NCBI GenBank assembly: GCA_028023455.1
Contig: JAQFVV010006836.1
Location: 243,596-307,595 of the forward strand
Origin: Epiperipatus broadwayi
Lineage: Eukaryota > Onychophora > Udeonychophora > Euonychophora > Peripatidae
DNA: 64,000 nucleotides
Direction of reading: 5' to 3'
Under the pieces are notes generated by a model that worked only from the letters and a program-made list of their open reading frames with translations, was not told where the DNA came from and made no database searches. The translations under genes and the position numbers were made by a program. Below are positions 36,384 to 49,080 of this stretch, one piece after another (the stretch's first letter is position 1; each line of letters begins with the position of its first letter).

Positions 36384-37134
36384 GTCTGTGTAACAACACA
36401 TTAAAGCAATGTCAACTCAAATGTGAGGATTACAATACAAAAGTAAATAGTTTATTTTATTGCGTTATGGAACAGATGAAATATTTTAACATTATGCCTT
36501 TGGAATAATAATTTCAATTATTTGTGAATGTGATCTTCATACAATTTAAGAAAAAAAAAAGATTCACTTCTCATAGACCTGCATTAAATTACAGGAAAAG
36601 ATAGAGAACTTCATTATAAAAAAAGAATATTTTTGTAGAATCCTCTCTTTTCAACCAAAATTAAAAACAAAAATATAAAAATCATTCCTTTCATAAATTC
36701 CAATGCATGACACCAACTCAAATATTTTCTATTCAAATAGCATCATTTTAGTTTCAGTACCTTATTAAAGAGGTTCTTGTTGTTAAAAATAATACATAAC
36801 CATGCTAAACCAAAATTTTTAGTCTTGACTTAATTTGTTTAATAACAATATTAAGATAGTGAATCCTATTTTGATATCAAATTAAATATGTCTCAGCAGA
36901 ATTTAGACCGCCATTAATGGGGGATTAATTTATTAAACACCAGAATGAATTTATACAAAACAAGAATATGAAGCAGATCTTTAAAAATATCTTTGATAGT
37001 TTTCAAAATAATAAGAAATTTATAAAATATTAAATAATTCTAAGGATAACATCCCCAAAGAGACTTCACATAGATCGTTTATAGAATCAAATTCTCTTAC
37101 TCTATCTGTTTAAAAGCATACTATGGGAAAACGC
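36384..37134. other. AT-rich DNA without recognised features
   Basis: No supported feature. Confidence 0.4.
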
Positions 37135-37440
37135 ATGCCATCTTGGCCATCAGACTTGATCAACACAGTTATTGAAAATCTAAGCATTGAATGATCAAAG
37201 TCTTTTATGATGTGAATATTACTGCCACACCCATGTTGACCTTAAGTCAATCTGATCCCTCACACATAGGACCTTAATATGTCCATTTAATTATATAGAA
37301 GAGAGATGGGCAGAATACAGACTGAATATATAATATTTAAATATATGTATATTGTCCATATTGAACAATGTAATTAGAAGGGGCTTGAACTCAAACTTTT
37401 AACTTCCCTACATCTATACAATCTATCTTATACAACATGG
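37135..37440 (-). repeat. Family A fragment spanning a monomer junction
   Basis: The reverse complement contains the 3' end of one unit (GAGTTCAAGCCCCTTCTAAT), a CTGCCCAT junction, and the 5' start of the next (AAATGGACATATTAAGG, GTCAACATGGGTGT). The same order occurs at 61.38-61.56 kb, so units were head-to-tail before insertion. Confidence 0.8.
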
Positions 37441-37760
37441 TTATAACAATATTGGCATCAACAAGGGATTTGAGTGTTCCATCCTCAGATTTTCAATGAA
37501 ATGCATGGCTGAAGAGTTGGAGAGTGGAAAAGATTGAAACTTAAAGATTTGCTATCTTAATGTAAAATGAGCATTGATTGTATGGGAGATGGTGATTTGG
37601 ATCAACTGATGAGTGCTGATTCAGCACAAAATATGTATATTGGAGATCATTTATTTTTTTCACATGTATGTGGCCATGTGTATCAGTTGTATATGATAGA
37701 TTGATAGATGTTTAGGGAGCTTGAAAGTTCGAGCTCAAGTCCATTATAATTACAGAGTTT
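37441..37760 (+). repeat. Family A repeat, copy A5
   Basis: It runs from ATAACAATATTGGCATCAAC to AAGTCCATTATAATTAC and abuts the opposite-strand fragment 37135-37440, forming another inverted arrangement. It carries a nearly complete hammerhead motif. Confidence 0.85.
37601..37644 (+). ncRNA. Hammerhead-like motif, family A copy A5
   Basis: ATCAA, CTGATGA, a perfect six-pair stem II GTGCTG-ATT-CAGCAC, then AAAA instead of GAAA, TATGTAT, A and TTGG. Stem II is the best in the family and starts right after the core, as in textbook hammerheads. The G-to-A change at the first base of GAAA should abolish activity. Confidence 0.55.
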
Positions 37761-40542
37761 AGTATAGACAATATAGTGTTTTATAAATAAAGTATATGAC
37801 ACCTTAGAGAGATGAGTTTTCATGATTTTAATATCCCCTAAAATAGCTCTATATCACAATGGAGATATTATAATATATTATCAGTTTTGATTCTGTTAAA
37901 TGCATCTTTAATAATCATAAAGATTTATTATGACTTATGATCAAAGTTCTAAAAATTGTGTTGCTAAAATAAATTGTATAAGAGAAGATTCAAACCTATC
38001 GCAGCAAATGCCTCATTTATCTCAATCTGTTTCCAAAACAAAAGTTAACATAATACTTAAATTTTATAAAAAGACTTCACTTTTCATCTAAAAAAAAAAA
38101 AAGTATATTATTTTTATATATTTTACAAAGGCTTTTGTTCAAGTTAAAAGGAATCAATTCTGGAATATATATAAATAAACATAAGTCTATAATTCCTTTA
38201 GATAAAATAATGATCAATCAATAAATATCTAACTATTATTATCTGAAGGGCAATATGATTGTTGAAGTGAATCATAAAACAAACCATATTTGTAATATGA
38301 TTCACTACTGTTGAGAGAGACATAATATTGTTTTAAAAACAAAGTCAATGGTTTTTCTTTATGTTTAATATACTATGGCTCATTATATATTTATGATTTT
38401 AATAGTTTTGGTATTCAAAAACTTGGATGTGTAAGTATTGTAGGGTATCAGTGAAATATTCACTGCAATGATAATAACATGATATACAATATGGCTTCTT
38501 TTGAGATAAAATCTCAATTTTCATGCCCAGACTGTATTTCCAGGGACAATTAGCCAAGTTAAACATTCTCTCCTTAATAACGATTTATAATTAAATGATG
38601 ATGATTTCTATTTTTATTGACAGTCAATAATATAAACATAAATTAGTCAATGGAAACTGAATAAAAATATATTGTCATTATTTAATAGAGAAATAAATTA
38701 ATAGAGCATACTTTTTATAAGAAACTATTTGAATTTATTTAATTTTTTTAAAACTTGCAAGATGAAACACTTTACTCTTTGTTATAAAGAGTATACAGCA
38801 TAATATAAACAAGTGTAAACTTCTAAGAGAAATCCTGATATATTAGAAAAATGTCAATTTTTTTTTTTACCAATTCCTTCATGAATAGACATGTCATTTT
38901 TTAAACCTAATTTTAAATGTGGATATAAATGGCTTTTTTAAAATTTTTTTTACAGATTAGATGTTCGATTTTATAAGTTTACTTTTGATCTTTTTTACTA
39001 TTTACTCGTAATTCAAAACAATTCTAGAACATCTTTTTTTCTTTTTGTTTCTATACTTTTTCATTCCTTTTTATTTTATGTTTATCAAGTATATTTTTGT
39101 AATGCCAATGTTATTTTCTTATTCACTATATTTTATACTACTAAATGTCTTAAAAGTTTTCACGCACATATATACATATACATGTTTAAATATGTGTAAT
39201 TATTATTTGTAAAATTACTTTCTTTTTATATTAATTTTGTTTATAATTTATTTTATTGATTTCTTTTTTACTTCCTGCAGATTTTTCTATATATATATTC
39301 ACTTTCCCATTAAAAGTTCATTTTATATCAGAATCGGATTTGAATTTACAATAACTTCGTAGAGGGTTCTTTTAAAAATAATTTTAGTTTCACTTGTTAG
39401 TTAACTTACTTTCTGAGATGTTTTTTTTTTTTGTCTCTCGTTTTCACCATTAAAAATTCAAATCTGATTACAAAGAAAAAAAATCATCAAACTAAAAATT
39501 TGTTCTTTACGATTTTTTTTTTTAAAGATAAATTTATATTTCAACATATAGAATATAATGTGGGTAATAATATTTCAATATATTTCTTATAATATTTAAA
39601 GATCAGTAGTATAAATTCAAATTTGAGGATCAGCAACCAGAATTTTTGAGACCTTTGTATATACATATATAATTCTGAATAGAAAACAATCCATATAAAT
39701 ATTTAATTTAATATATACAGTATATAATATTCAAATTGATATATATTAAATATAACAATATTCATAAAATTTAACCTATTCTATTAGAAATACTTTCGAT
39801 TATATTCCTTTTAGTCTTTGTCAGTTCAAAACGAGACATTATTTCACAACTCCGTGATAACGTTTTATTTGAACGTTCCAAAATAAACGTAAAATGAAAA
39901 AGGCTATATTAATTTCAAGAAATCGTCAAATGTTAATGAATCGTCAATCATCAAACATTAAAATAACAGAATTGTTGAGGAACTGAATGGAATTATGGGA
40001 GTTAGGAAATGAAGTAGTGTTTTGATTATACAAAGTTATATAGTTGAGAAAGACTAAAAGAAATATAATGTAAAGTATTTCTAATAGAATAAGTTAAATT
40101 ATATGAATATTACTGTATTTAATATATGTCAGTTTGAATATTGTACATATTTATTGGGAAGAATACAGACATCAAACTTAATACATTATATATATATATT
40201 ACTTAAATAATAAGTATAATACAGTTAAAGGCTAAATGGATTTATAAGTAATCATTAAAATCAGTCAACACTATTTTCACCTTTATTGGTAAAAAAAAAA
40301 GGTTGCATTGATAGCAAATTGAGATTGTTATTGATATTGGGATTGTCTAAGTATTGATTGATTTTAATGATAGTAGAAGTATCAAATAATACCAAACCCC
40401 AATTATGATTATGTTAGTTTGAAGATCAGTATGTTTTTTTAATTAATAGATAAAAATACAATTGACTTTCTTTGGCTAATTGTAGATAACTTATTGCACC
40501 TAAGGTATTACCATTTAGAATTAAGTGATAAATAATCACAGC
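37761..40542. other. AT-rich DNA without recognised features
   Basis: No gene, RNA or repeat was recognised. Homopolymer A and T runs are frequent. Confidence 0.4.
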
Positions 40543-41039
40543 TACTTTTAATTAAACCAGTAAGCATCACATGACCACATCTCCAATACTTGCACATAAT
40601 TGTTTATAAACAAAGCAAAGCAAAAATCCATATAGTAGTGCCACCTGTGCTAAACAGAGTAATCAATGGATGCCAGAAGGCTTGTGCATAAAATCCCTAT
40701 CCAATGCCTACTTATCCAATATCCCCAGACTAGTTTCTGGCTTGTGGCCTTCGTCAGTGAGGAGCTTTGTGTTTTCAATTTCATGCTCATAGTTTTGTAG
40801 TTAAGTAGAGATAAAAGGTGGTTGCTAGAGGGTTGCATTAGATCCTAAGATCTAGATGCAGTGCTCTCAGATCCAAAGCTCCTCACTGACGAAGGTCACA
40901 AGCCAAAAACTAATCTGGGGATATTGGATGAGTAGGCATTGGATAGGGATTTTATGCACAAGCCTTCTGGCATCCATTGATTACTCTGTTTAGCACAGGT
41001 GGCACTACTATATGGATTTTTGCTTTACTTTTAATTAAA
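40543..41039. mobile_element. Family B inverted-dimer insertion with 14-bp target duplication
   Basis: TACTTTTAATTAAA occurs at 40543-40556 and 41026-41039. Between them, a plus-oriented family B unit (AATCAATGGATGCCAGAAGG at about 40,660) is followed by an inverted unit ending with its reverse complement near 40,985. The unique middle (about 40,764-40,879) matches the internal part of the single copy at 9.9 kb. The two arms carry ribozyme-like cores on opposite strands; the left one is intact and the right one (40,886-40,915) has lost GAAA and the CTAGT element. Confidence 0.88.
40722..40763 (-). ncRNA. Hammerhead-like motif, family B (40.7 kb left arm)
   Basis: Minus strand: TCCTCA, CTGACGA, A-GGC-CACAA-GCC-A, GAAA, CTAGT, C, TGGGGA. 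Stem I TCCTCA/TGGGGA forms six pairs (one G-U). CTGACGA fits CUGANGA, GAAA is intact, and GUC is the most common natural cleavage triplet. Stem III would be two pairs alone, but ACTAGT is self-complementary and would make a six-pair stem in a dimer. Stem II has three pairs above an A-A mismatch, which is unusual and may weaken activity. Confidence 0.6.
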
Positions 41040-41128
41040 TTAAATACTAAAAATAATTGAAAATATAATGATTTAAATATTTAAAATAAATTAAAAAAAT
41101 ATTTTATTAAAAAAATTAAAATATTTAT
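41040..41128. other. Short AT-rich spacer
   Basis: Nothing recognised. Confidence 0.4.
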
Positions 41129-41335
41129 TTGAAATCCATCCTACCTACCTACCTGCCTATCTACCTACCACCTCCCTCTCACCCTGCCACCTTTTTACTT
41201 GCCTACCTACCGATTTACCTATCTACCTCCCCCTCCCCACCTACCTACTTCCCTTTCTACTCACTTACTGACCTCCCTTCCTGCCTGCCTGTCTACCTGC
41301 CTGACTGCCTACCTACCTATCTACCTACCAGTGAT
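41129..41335. repeat. Degenerate CTAC/CTGC tetranucleotide repeat
   Basis: Imperfect CTAC, CTGC and CCTC tetramers. The two overlapping open frames here are repeat products rich in tyrosine, leucine and proline. Confidence 0.92.
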
Positions 41336-41978
41336 GAAGCATGCCTTTTTTAAGAACAGAAGCACAGTACATAATCTTTTTTTATAATGTCTTTATTTTA
41401 CTTGCCACAATAATTTTTACATATTTTTGTTCATAGTTTAAAATTTCATATAAAATACAAATTAATATAAATAAAACAATATAATCATATTAAACAAATA
41501 TCAGTTTTATTTTTATCTTTCGAATGCTTTTAACATCTTAAGTTTTAACTTTAAATTACATTTTAGCATTGTTTGAATGTTTTATAATCAATGAATAATG
41601 TGAATAATGCCAATGGTCAAACTCATTAATTGCCTTATATAAAAATAGTTCAACAATTGGTAAAAAAATTGAAAGTTACCAGAAAGTCCATACAAAAAAT
41701 AATGAGTTTGAATTGTTCATTCTTCTTTTTTACATTTGGTAAATAGTTTAGAGATTTTTTTTTTTACATTTGCAAAATTAGTTTATATACACAAATGCAC
41801 TTATTGTTTTTACTACACCATTATATGTGCAATTTGTTGAATTGATTTTGTGAGGTTGAATATGTACACATTTTAGTGAATTTTTTAAATTGAATTTTAG
41901 TTAAAGCTTTTGAATGTTTTAATGAATTTTTCTATGGTAGCACTCACTCAGTTCAATACATGAAGCCTTTGTCCCTGC
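41336..41978. other. AT-rich DNA
   Basis: No supported feature between the two tetranucleotide repeats. The flanks of both repeats share a short ATGAAGC motif. Confidence 0.35.
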
Positions 41979-42042
41979 TACCTACCTACCCACTCACCTA
42001 CCCACCCACCCACCTACCTATCTATCTACCTATCCATCCATA
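41979..42042. repeat. Short CTAC/CCAC tetranucleotide repeat
   Basis: About 16 imperfect tetramers of the CTAC/CCAC/CTAT type. Confidence 0.9.
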
Positions 42043-42418
42043 GCCATTTTCAATAAAATATATAAAATTATTTATCACTTGAATGTATCAGCAATGGTTT
42101 TGCTGGTTCCTCTAGTTTTGTAAAGTGTTCTAGAACACACACTAAAACAGTACCAATAAATTTGACTACACTAAAGTGTCATTTAAACAGTTTATTTTAC
42201 TTTCAGTTTTAAAATAGAGAATAATAGAGTTATGAAGTTGCATAATAATTTTTTAAGACAAATGATAAGAACTAAAAAAAATATTATGAAAATGCATAAA
42301 CAACAAAAATGTCTTGGAATACAATCTATGTATGTATGCTATTACTTGAAGGCAATTATCATAATTATGTAATAAAACAATTATATAAACTTAAATTTTA
42401 TGAATAATTGTTCCTATG

Positions 42419-42420
<2 letters not shown>

Positions 42421-42456
<36 letters not shown>
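42421..42456. repeat. (TA)n microsatellite
   Basis: About 18 TA units. Confidence 0.95.
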
Positions 42457-42460
<4 letters not shown>

Positions 42461-45400
42461 CATATTTAATAAACAAAAAAAAACAACAACACTGAAATAA
42501 ATTCTACAATAGTATCCAGTTTACAGCATGACTGCCATCCTGAGTAGCATTTTATTGTAAAATGCTTCTGAGATAGCTATTATTTATTTTATATATTAGT
42601 ATTTTGAATATTGTAAAGTTTATTTCAGATTTTTTTTTGTTTTTTAATGTATATATTGAAGCTGTACATATATTGTAATAGTCAAGTTTTGTATATTCGC
42701 ATAACAGAATCTAGAATCCAAAAAAAGAGAACAAAGCCGACCAGATCAGGATTGTGATGTCCTGAATCTGACCACACTTCAACTCATTTACCAGTATGCC
42801 AAGACTCAAGACTCTACAAATGACCACACTTGAAGTTACACATAGTACATCCATCTTTTGCGGCCGGTATAGGGCAAGGAGAAACATGAGATTCAGGACT
42901 AAAAAATTATATTAACTAATTTACTTGCTACCAGCGCAAAATCACAGATAACATTTATAAATGTAATTAATGCATAAATAGTTGTCAAATATATATATCT
43001 ATATAATTAACTAAGACTGAATTGAATTGAAATAGGAACGAGAAATTACACAAAACCAGAATACATTTAACATATGTTTATTAAATAAATAGGACATCAA
43101 TTAATGTGGGAAAGCACACAGGCTTTATAATATGAGGATTTGACATTTCTCCTCCTTAAATCTTTTAATTGTTAATATGAATTGACACATTTAAATAATC
43201 ACTAAGCTGTGCCTACATTAGGTTATGCCAATTCCTTTGTCAGCGGTAGCTACTATTATAAAATGCTGTACAAATCTTAGGCAAAAACAGTTATGATAAC
43301 ATTACTAAAGTAGTGAATTATGAGTGTATAAATCAGCTCAGGTTTGACATTGAACCCAGAAACCAAAGATGTAAATTTCAGTTTAATACTGAATAATTAA
43401 TTAAATTATGGGACTCAGAATGCACTGGCAAATTACAATAACAGAGTGCCCTGTGGATAGATTAAAGTCAAGGGTTTTCATGACAAACACCAGTACCCTA
43501 GAACCAAGCGTCATGCTGCTAAAAGGTCAGGGTGACTAACACAACTGCTGAGAATTATATGTCTGGTCTTATTAGTGTGCACCCTGAAAGAAGATAAGAT
43601 GGAGTGGTCTTTTCCAAGGTCCCATCTTAAATAGAAAATGCAGCAAAATGTTAGACATTGAACGTGAATTTAATATATCTAATCCCCCAAGCGAAAGTAT
43701 GACATTAATTATTACAAAAATATGGGGCAATAGCTGGGTCAGTATTACTATTATGAGCCAATTCTAATGCTACATAATCAAGTGACATTAGAGGGATAAA
43801 GAAAATATATAATAAAACTCTGGTTTATAGGTTTCAATCGATACATAGAAATTATTATGAAGGAGGGGGAAGTATATTTGACTGACTGGCCAAATAATTA
43901 CTAAATATACTTTCATATTACTAAGACCAGTTCATTACTCTATTCATAAATCTCAATAAGATGGAAATTTAATAGTAAGCCACAATACAGTTAAAATCAA
44001 ATAAATATAGGAATTCGAACCAGCGAGCATCGAGAATGTCATTAAGAAAATAGTTATGGGGAGAGATTTGTAATTATATCTCCGAATATTTATTATGTTA
44101 AATGCTCACTGCTTCAAAGCATAGGCATATAAATAACAAAATAACAATAAAGAAATATTATAGGCACAACTGCAGTGATAGATAAAGAATTTAGAGTAAG
44201 TTACATTTAGCTTACTTAAGATATTATAAAGAGGTAAGCAAGTTATACAAATAATACATTATTTCATTTAATGGGAATTTATAATGAAAACATTTATAGG
44301 GTTTAAAGATTACATTAGATTATAGTTTACTAGCTTTAAATGTAAGTAAGTAGAAAATTTTGATTGAGAAATAGTATGTTACACAGAGCTCTGTTAGAAG
44401 TTTGGCATTCTGATTAAATGCTGGCTGGATAAGCAGGTGTTGGCTTTCAGATATCATCATCTTCTTGAGTGGCTGTACAGGATGGTTTCTTGTGGCAGCT
44501 CTGGTGGTTTAAGCATAGGTTGGCAGCGGCACATCATTCTTCCATGGATTCTAGAAGTAGCAGTTACCTTTCTCCAGTCAGATCTTTTAATGATCAATCT
44601 GACATGGATTATGCATGGTGATGCTCTTCCAAAATTAATGACTTCATCCCTCAAGCTTCAAATATATCTATTTATATTTTTCCTACCAGCACTTAACTAG
44701 AAAAGAATTTATTTTGCCTGGAAACCCATTAACTCTAAAAATATTACTTTAAATTATAAGATTTACCAAATTGACCAAATTGCTTTTGTTTAGGTTTCCA
44801 TGGTGCCTTAGCTCCTTCTCTAGGTGTGAAATAGTACTACTTCAGCAATTTTAATGAATACAATTTAGCAGACAAATTTGGGTAAAGCAATTATCAATTT
44901 TCAAGCTTTGATTTAGCCACAGGTGCGGTGGACTTAATGCAAATTTGTTTATGGCTAATTTTTATTTTTAACTAATTAAAAATTAAAAGCTTTTTGCTCT
45001 TTTACAAAATTAAATCATGCCACTCTCTCTCTATATATATATATATTATTATATAAGGTGAATCATATATGCACATATGAATTTGTATTTAATAAGCTTA
45101 ATAAATTGATATTTCCATTTAAAATTAAACATAAATCATTTTTTAAAAACAAATAAAATTTAAATTATTATATTCGCTGTAACGTTTATTAACCAATGTA
45201 TATATAGCGTTTATTCATATGTGTATATATAATGCTGTGCACCCAGTCATGATAGTACAGTTTAAATGTTTATTTTAATAAAATGAATATTTTAATAGGG
45301 TTTGAACCCAGCGCAGATGGGTTTGGTAGTTAAACTGAAAGGTGCAATGAAAAGGGCTTGAACCTGACTGTTGCAATATAGCCTCATATATGGGTGCTTC

Positions 45401-45634
45401 ATCATTCACTGTTTAGTTAACTATGACCCAAAAGTCAAACTGTAAATGGATATTGTAATAAATTATTAATAAAAAATATATATCTATAATATTAAAATAA
45501 ATTGTAAACATATTAATGAAATTGTTGTGCATATAATTTAGACCTATATATATGATAGGAAAAGGTTTAGAGTAAAATAAATTATTTCATCAGCAAATAT
45601 AAAAAAGTATTGTATCAGCAAATAAAGAAATTAG
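42457..45634. other. Unassigned stretch with mixed composition
   Basis: Two parts (42.70-42.90 kb and 44.40-44.70 kb) have more G and C than the surroundings. The frame at 44437-44700 (87 codons, with SCGSSGGLSIGW) is open but shows no known domain. tRNA B-box-like GAATTCGAACCAG occurs near 44,012 and GGGTTTGAACCCAG near 45,300 without a full tRNA fold. No repeat match inside the window was noticed. Confidence 0.35.
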
Positions 45635-46439
45635 CTAATGCTCTTAAATAAGACATTTATTTATATAGCACGATGTTTTTATAAACTGTAATATTAATAA
45701 GCCAATAAGCTAATGCACATGTGCTTTGTAGATTTAATTATATAAATGAATACTACCACTTTCCAAACACAAGATAAAGTCTTTGTGAAAAAAAAGAATG
45801 AACCTATCTTTTCGACCCAACCGTTTATGTATGGGCAAATCTTAAGTGTTTGGAAATGAAAGTGTGAAGATGTTAATTGATCACTTTAAATTACTTTTTT
45901 ACTATGTGAATGAATGACGCTTGCAAAATTTCTAGAATTTACGATACGTCATTCTTATTAAATTAAACATATGTAAATAAGACATATATTTATATAGCGC
46001 AATGTTTTTATAAACTGTAATATTAATAAGCCAATAAGTGGGAGTATTCATTTATATAGTTAAATCTACAAAGCACATGTGCATTAGCTTATTGGCTTAT
46101 TAATATTACAGTTTATAAAAACATCACACTATATAAATAAATGTCTTATTTACACATTTAATTTAATAAGAATGACATATCGTAAATTCTAGAAATTTCA
46201 CAAGCATTATTCATTCACATAGTAAAAAAGTAATTTAAAGTGATCAATTAACATCTTCACACTCTCATTTCCAAACACTTAAGATTTGTCCATGCATAAA
46301 CGTTTGGGTCGAAAAGATAGATTCATTCTATCTTTTCACAAAGACTTTATCTTGTGTTTGGAAAGTGGGAGTATTCATTTATATAGTTAAATCTACAAAG
46401 CACACATGCATTATATTATTGGCTTACTAATGCTCTTAA
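45635..46439. mobile_element. Family E inverted-dimer insertion with 13-bp target duplication
   Basis: CTAATGCTCTTAA lies at 45635-45647 and 46427-46439. The insert is built from a ~330-bp unit: TAAATAAGACAT starts at about 45,645 and again at about 45,973, and then the sequence turns round near 46,040 and runs back as the reverse complement to the end. Landmarks are AGCCAATAAGCTAATGCACA, CCACTTTCCAAACACAAG and TTCTAGAAATTT with their inverted partners. No open frame and no hammerhead core was found. Confidence 0.85.
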
Positions 46440-46639
46440 GTAAAAATTTAACTTAAGATCCATTAAGGAAAAATAATGTATTATAAAATCATGTGTTGTC
46501 TCCTAAATAATAGTGTGAAATCAGATGAGGCTTTTAAGATTTTGTAAACAATGGAAGCATTGGTAGATGTCAATTAATTAATTAATGTAAAAAAGAGTTA
46601 AAAGTTATAAATACTAAAGTTTTTTCTTTGTTCAAGAAA

Positions 46640-46870
46640 AAAAAACATCTAAACTCTTGATCTCCTGCATTATTCATCCTTGGATGATGTCCTAGAGATG
46701 AAGTCTAGCAGAAGGCTGAAGAACAATGCCTGATAACTGCCTACCTTTGCTGCCTGAAAGAGACCCATCTAAATGAAAAACATGAGCACAGACATCTATG
46801 ATGTAGATTACAACAAGAAAAGATGACAGTATCATGAGGCCTCTAAAAAATTGAACTCTTAATTTGCCAC
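46640..46870 (+). pseudogene. Small LINE endonuclease fragment
   Basis: One frame near 46,740 gives YLCCLKETHLNEKHEHRHL, which resembles the LCLQETHL motif of APE endonucleases in LINE ORF2, where the glutamate is a metal ligand. It is short and followed by stops. It is not in continuity with the LINE at 30.6-35.9 kb. Confidence 0.5.
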
Positions 46871-47259
46871 CCTTATAAACTTCTTAGTTACCAGTAACTT
46901 TTATATTTGTCATTTTTTTATTGCTCTGCTTAATATATATTAACTAATTTTATGTTACATATATTTAGAAGGTTAATTAATGTATGTATTTCTATGATCA
47001 AATAGTTCTATATCTTTTTCTGGTTATATACAAATTGATGTATCATTATCATATGTATAAAATCAACAAGTTTTGTTATTTATTATTTCATTGGTAATAT
47101 GGATTATACATATGTAAGGGAGGAGCTGGATGATTAAGTTTAAAGTAAGTCAAAACTTTTTTTTCATTTTCCCTCAACCCGCTAAATAAAACGGAAATTA
47201 TTTCTAAATAATTTGTAAAAGATTTCAGGTTTTCAGACAGCATATTAGAAATGCAAAGC

Positions 47260-49080
47260 CTGATAATAAAAGATGCCAGGATGTCCCTTGAGCCATATTT
47301 CTTAACAGAGATGAAGAAAACAATGGAAGTCACAGAAAGGAAATTGGTAAAAGAAGTAGAGAAGAGGGAACAAAAAACAGGAAAAGAACCAGAGGAGAAG
47401 GAATGAAAAAGAGAAGAGGAGAGTAAATGAGACTGAGCAGAAGAAAGAACAGGCACAACTAGAATTATGGAGAGACTAGAAAGAAAAAAGCAGAGCAAAC
47501 AGAAAAAACTATGAAGGTTATAGAGAAAATGTTTAGTAGATGTTCCCAGAAAATGATATACAGCATGGACAAAAGAGTCAAAGATATAAAAACAGAACTG
47601 AAAAAAGTAAAAAGAGACCACAAGGAGGACATATACACACTAGGAGAAGAAGTGCGCAATTGACACAAAAGTCCAAGGATTAATTGAAGAGACAGGTCAA
47701 TTGTAAAAGGAAGTGGAAAGTGGAAAATAAGCTACAAGACAGTAAACCCCAGACCCTAATCAAAGAACTTAACCAATCCTACATTAATATAAATAACTTG
47801 GATAGTGTGAAGAGTATAGAAAAGAAGGGTAATTCCCAAACAATCTGATATAACATGCCACCCCATGTCCAGCAATTAATGTTAGACTGCAGAAATAATG
47901 GGCTTGAAGAAACCCCAAGAATTACTCACTGCAATAGATTTTGGAAATTAACTAAAGAACCCCTAGAGAAGATAAAGAAGGGGGATACATCATAAATACA
48001 GACAGCAGCCATTGAGGGACTTTATGATGGTAGTTCTTCTCATATCTAAAGACTATACCAAACAGTGACAAAGACAAATTATGACTATGCAGGTGAAAAA
48101 CTACCGAGGACTGCTAGTCTGTTCCTCTGAATGGAATGCCCAGAAGAAAGTAAGGAATGACCTATCTGAAAAAAATGAACTAAAATCATCTATAATCTAT
48201 GAAGCAGAAGAACCACTTCACAGATTACTGCAACAACATTGTCCTAAAAATAGAGTTTCAGTGGAAAATTTCCCAGTACTGGTTTTATTGAATACCTGGA
48301 AGCCAAGTCTCACTTATATCAAAGGAATGGTATACCACAACTGAAGGAATGAGAATGCTGCCTGCCATGCCAGTGTGGATCACTCAAATTTCACTAGCGA
48401 GTGGTAAAAGATCCACAATCAAAACTCATCAACTTGGGCTCAATATTTGAATAGTGTCCACAACTGTAAGCTATGCATTTCTAATTATGGCTGGTTTTAT
48501 CTGAGATGTGGTATTAGGATACATACAATTTTCTGGGTCACCACCAAGGCATCATAAATTATGAAAAAAACTTTCACATTCCATAAGGAAATAATTGGGT
48601 TCCTAGACAGGAAGATTCATTCTCTCACAAGAGTCAACTGCATTCAAATCATCCTAGAATCCCAACTTATAGTAAAAAAGGTAAAGAAATCATTGCTCAA
48701 AACTGAAAGTGATAAAGAGAAACTGGGCATCGTGCTAAGAGAACACACAAAAGCATTGTCAAATGTCCCAGGAATAATTAAAGGATATACACATCAGATC
48801 CAGGTCAAAGAAGAAATCTATTTCCACACAAGGATATACCCCATTCCCTACAAATACAAAAGTGAAGCGGAAAATCAGTTAAAACCATGATAGAATGTGG
48901 AATTATAGAGAAAAGTTCATCTCTGTCCAATAGTCCTATGGTTCCAGTCAAAAAAAGAATGGATCATTAAGGGTGTTCTTGGATGCTAGAAAGCTCAATA
49001 GCATCACTATCCTGGAAAGAGACATACCTCCACCCATTTAAGCTTTCAATTGAAACTTAAAAAAATCTCTGTACCCCTCT
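47260..49080 (+). pseudogene. Broken Gypsy-type LTR retrotransposon gag-pol remnant
   Basis: Order fits gag-protease-reverse transcriptase. 47,310-47,760 encodes a lysine/glutamate-rich, coiled-coil-like protein broken by stops. Near 48,530-48,600 a piece resembles the end of a retroviral-type aspartic protease (NYEKN-like followed by TFHKEIIGF). From 48,760 the frame gives HQIQVKEE then YPIPYKYKSEAE, and after a frameshift at about 48,885 GIIEKSSS and PMVPVKK, the well-known start of Ty3/Gypsy reverse transcriptase. The YxDD active site, RNase H, integrase and LTRs were not found. The long minus-strand frame at 47088-47621 is a shadow of the gag-like part. Confidence 0.7.

Noticed and set aside
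41129-41387. Two overlapping proline/tyrosine-rich open frames
   Set aside because: Both come from the CTAC/CTGC tetranucleotide repeat, which stays open in several frames.
44437-44700. Possible host exon (87 codons)
   Set aside because: No recognised domain, no convincing splice context, and an overlapping minus-strand frame; it is left as unassigned.
45635-46439. Hammerhead core in family E
   Set aside because: No CTGANGA with a following hairpin and GAAA was found on either strand.
47088-47621. Longest open frame in the window (177 codons, minus strand)
   Set aside because: It is the antisense shadow of the lysine/glutamate-rich gag-like stretch; its leucine, phenylalanine and serine richness is what that complement would give, and the plus-strand protease and reverse transcriptase follow in order.
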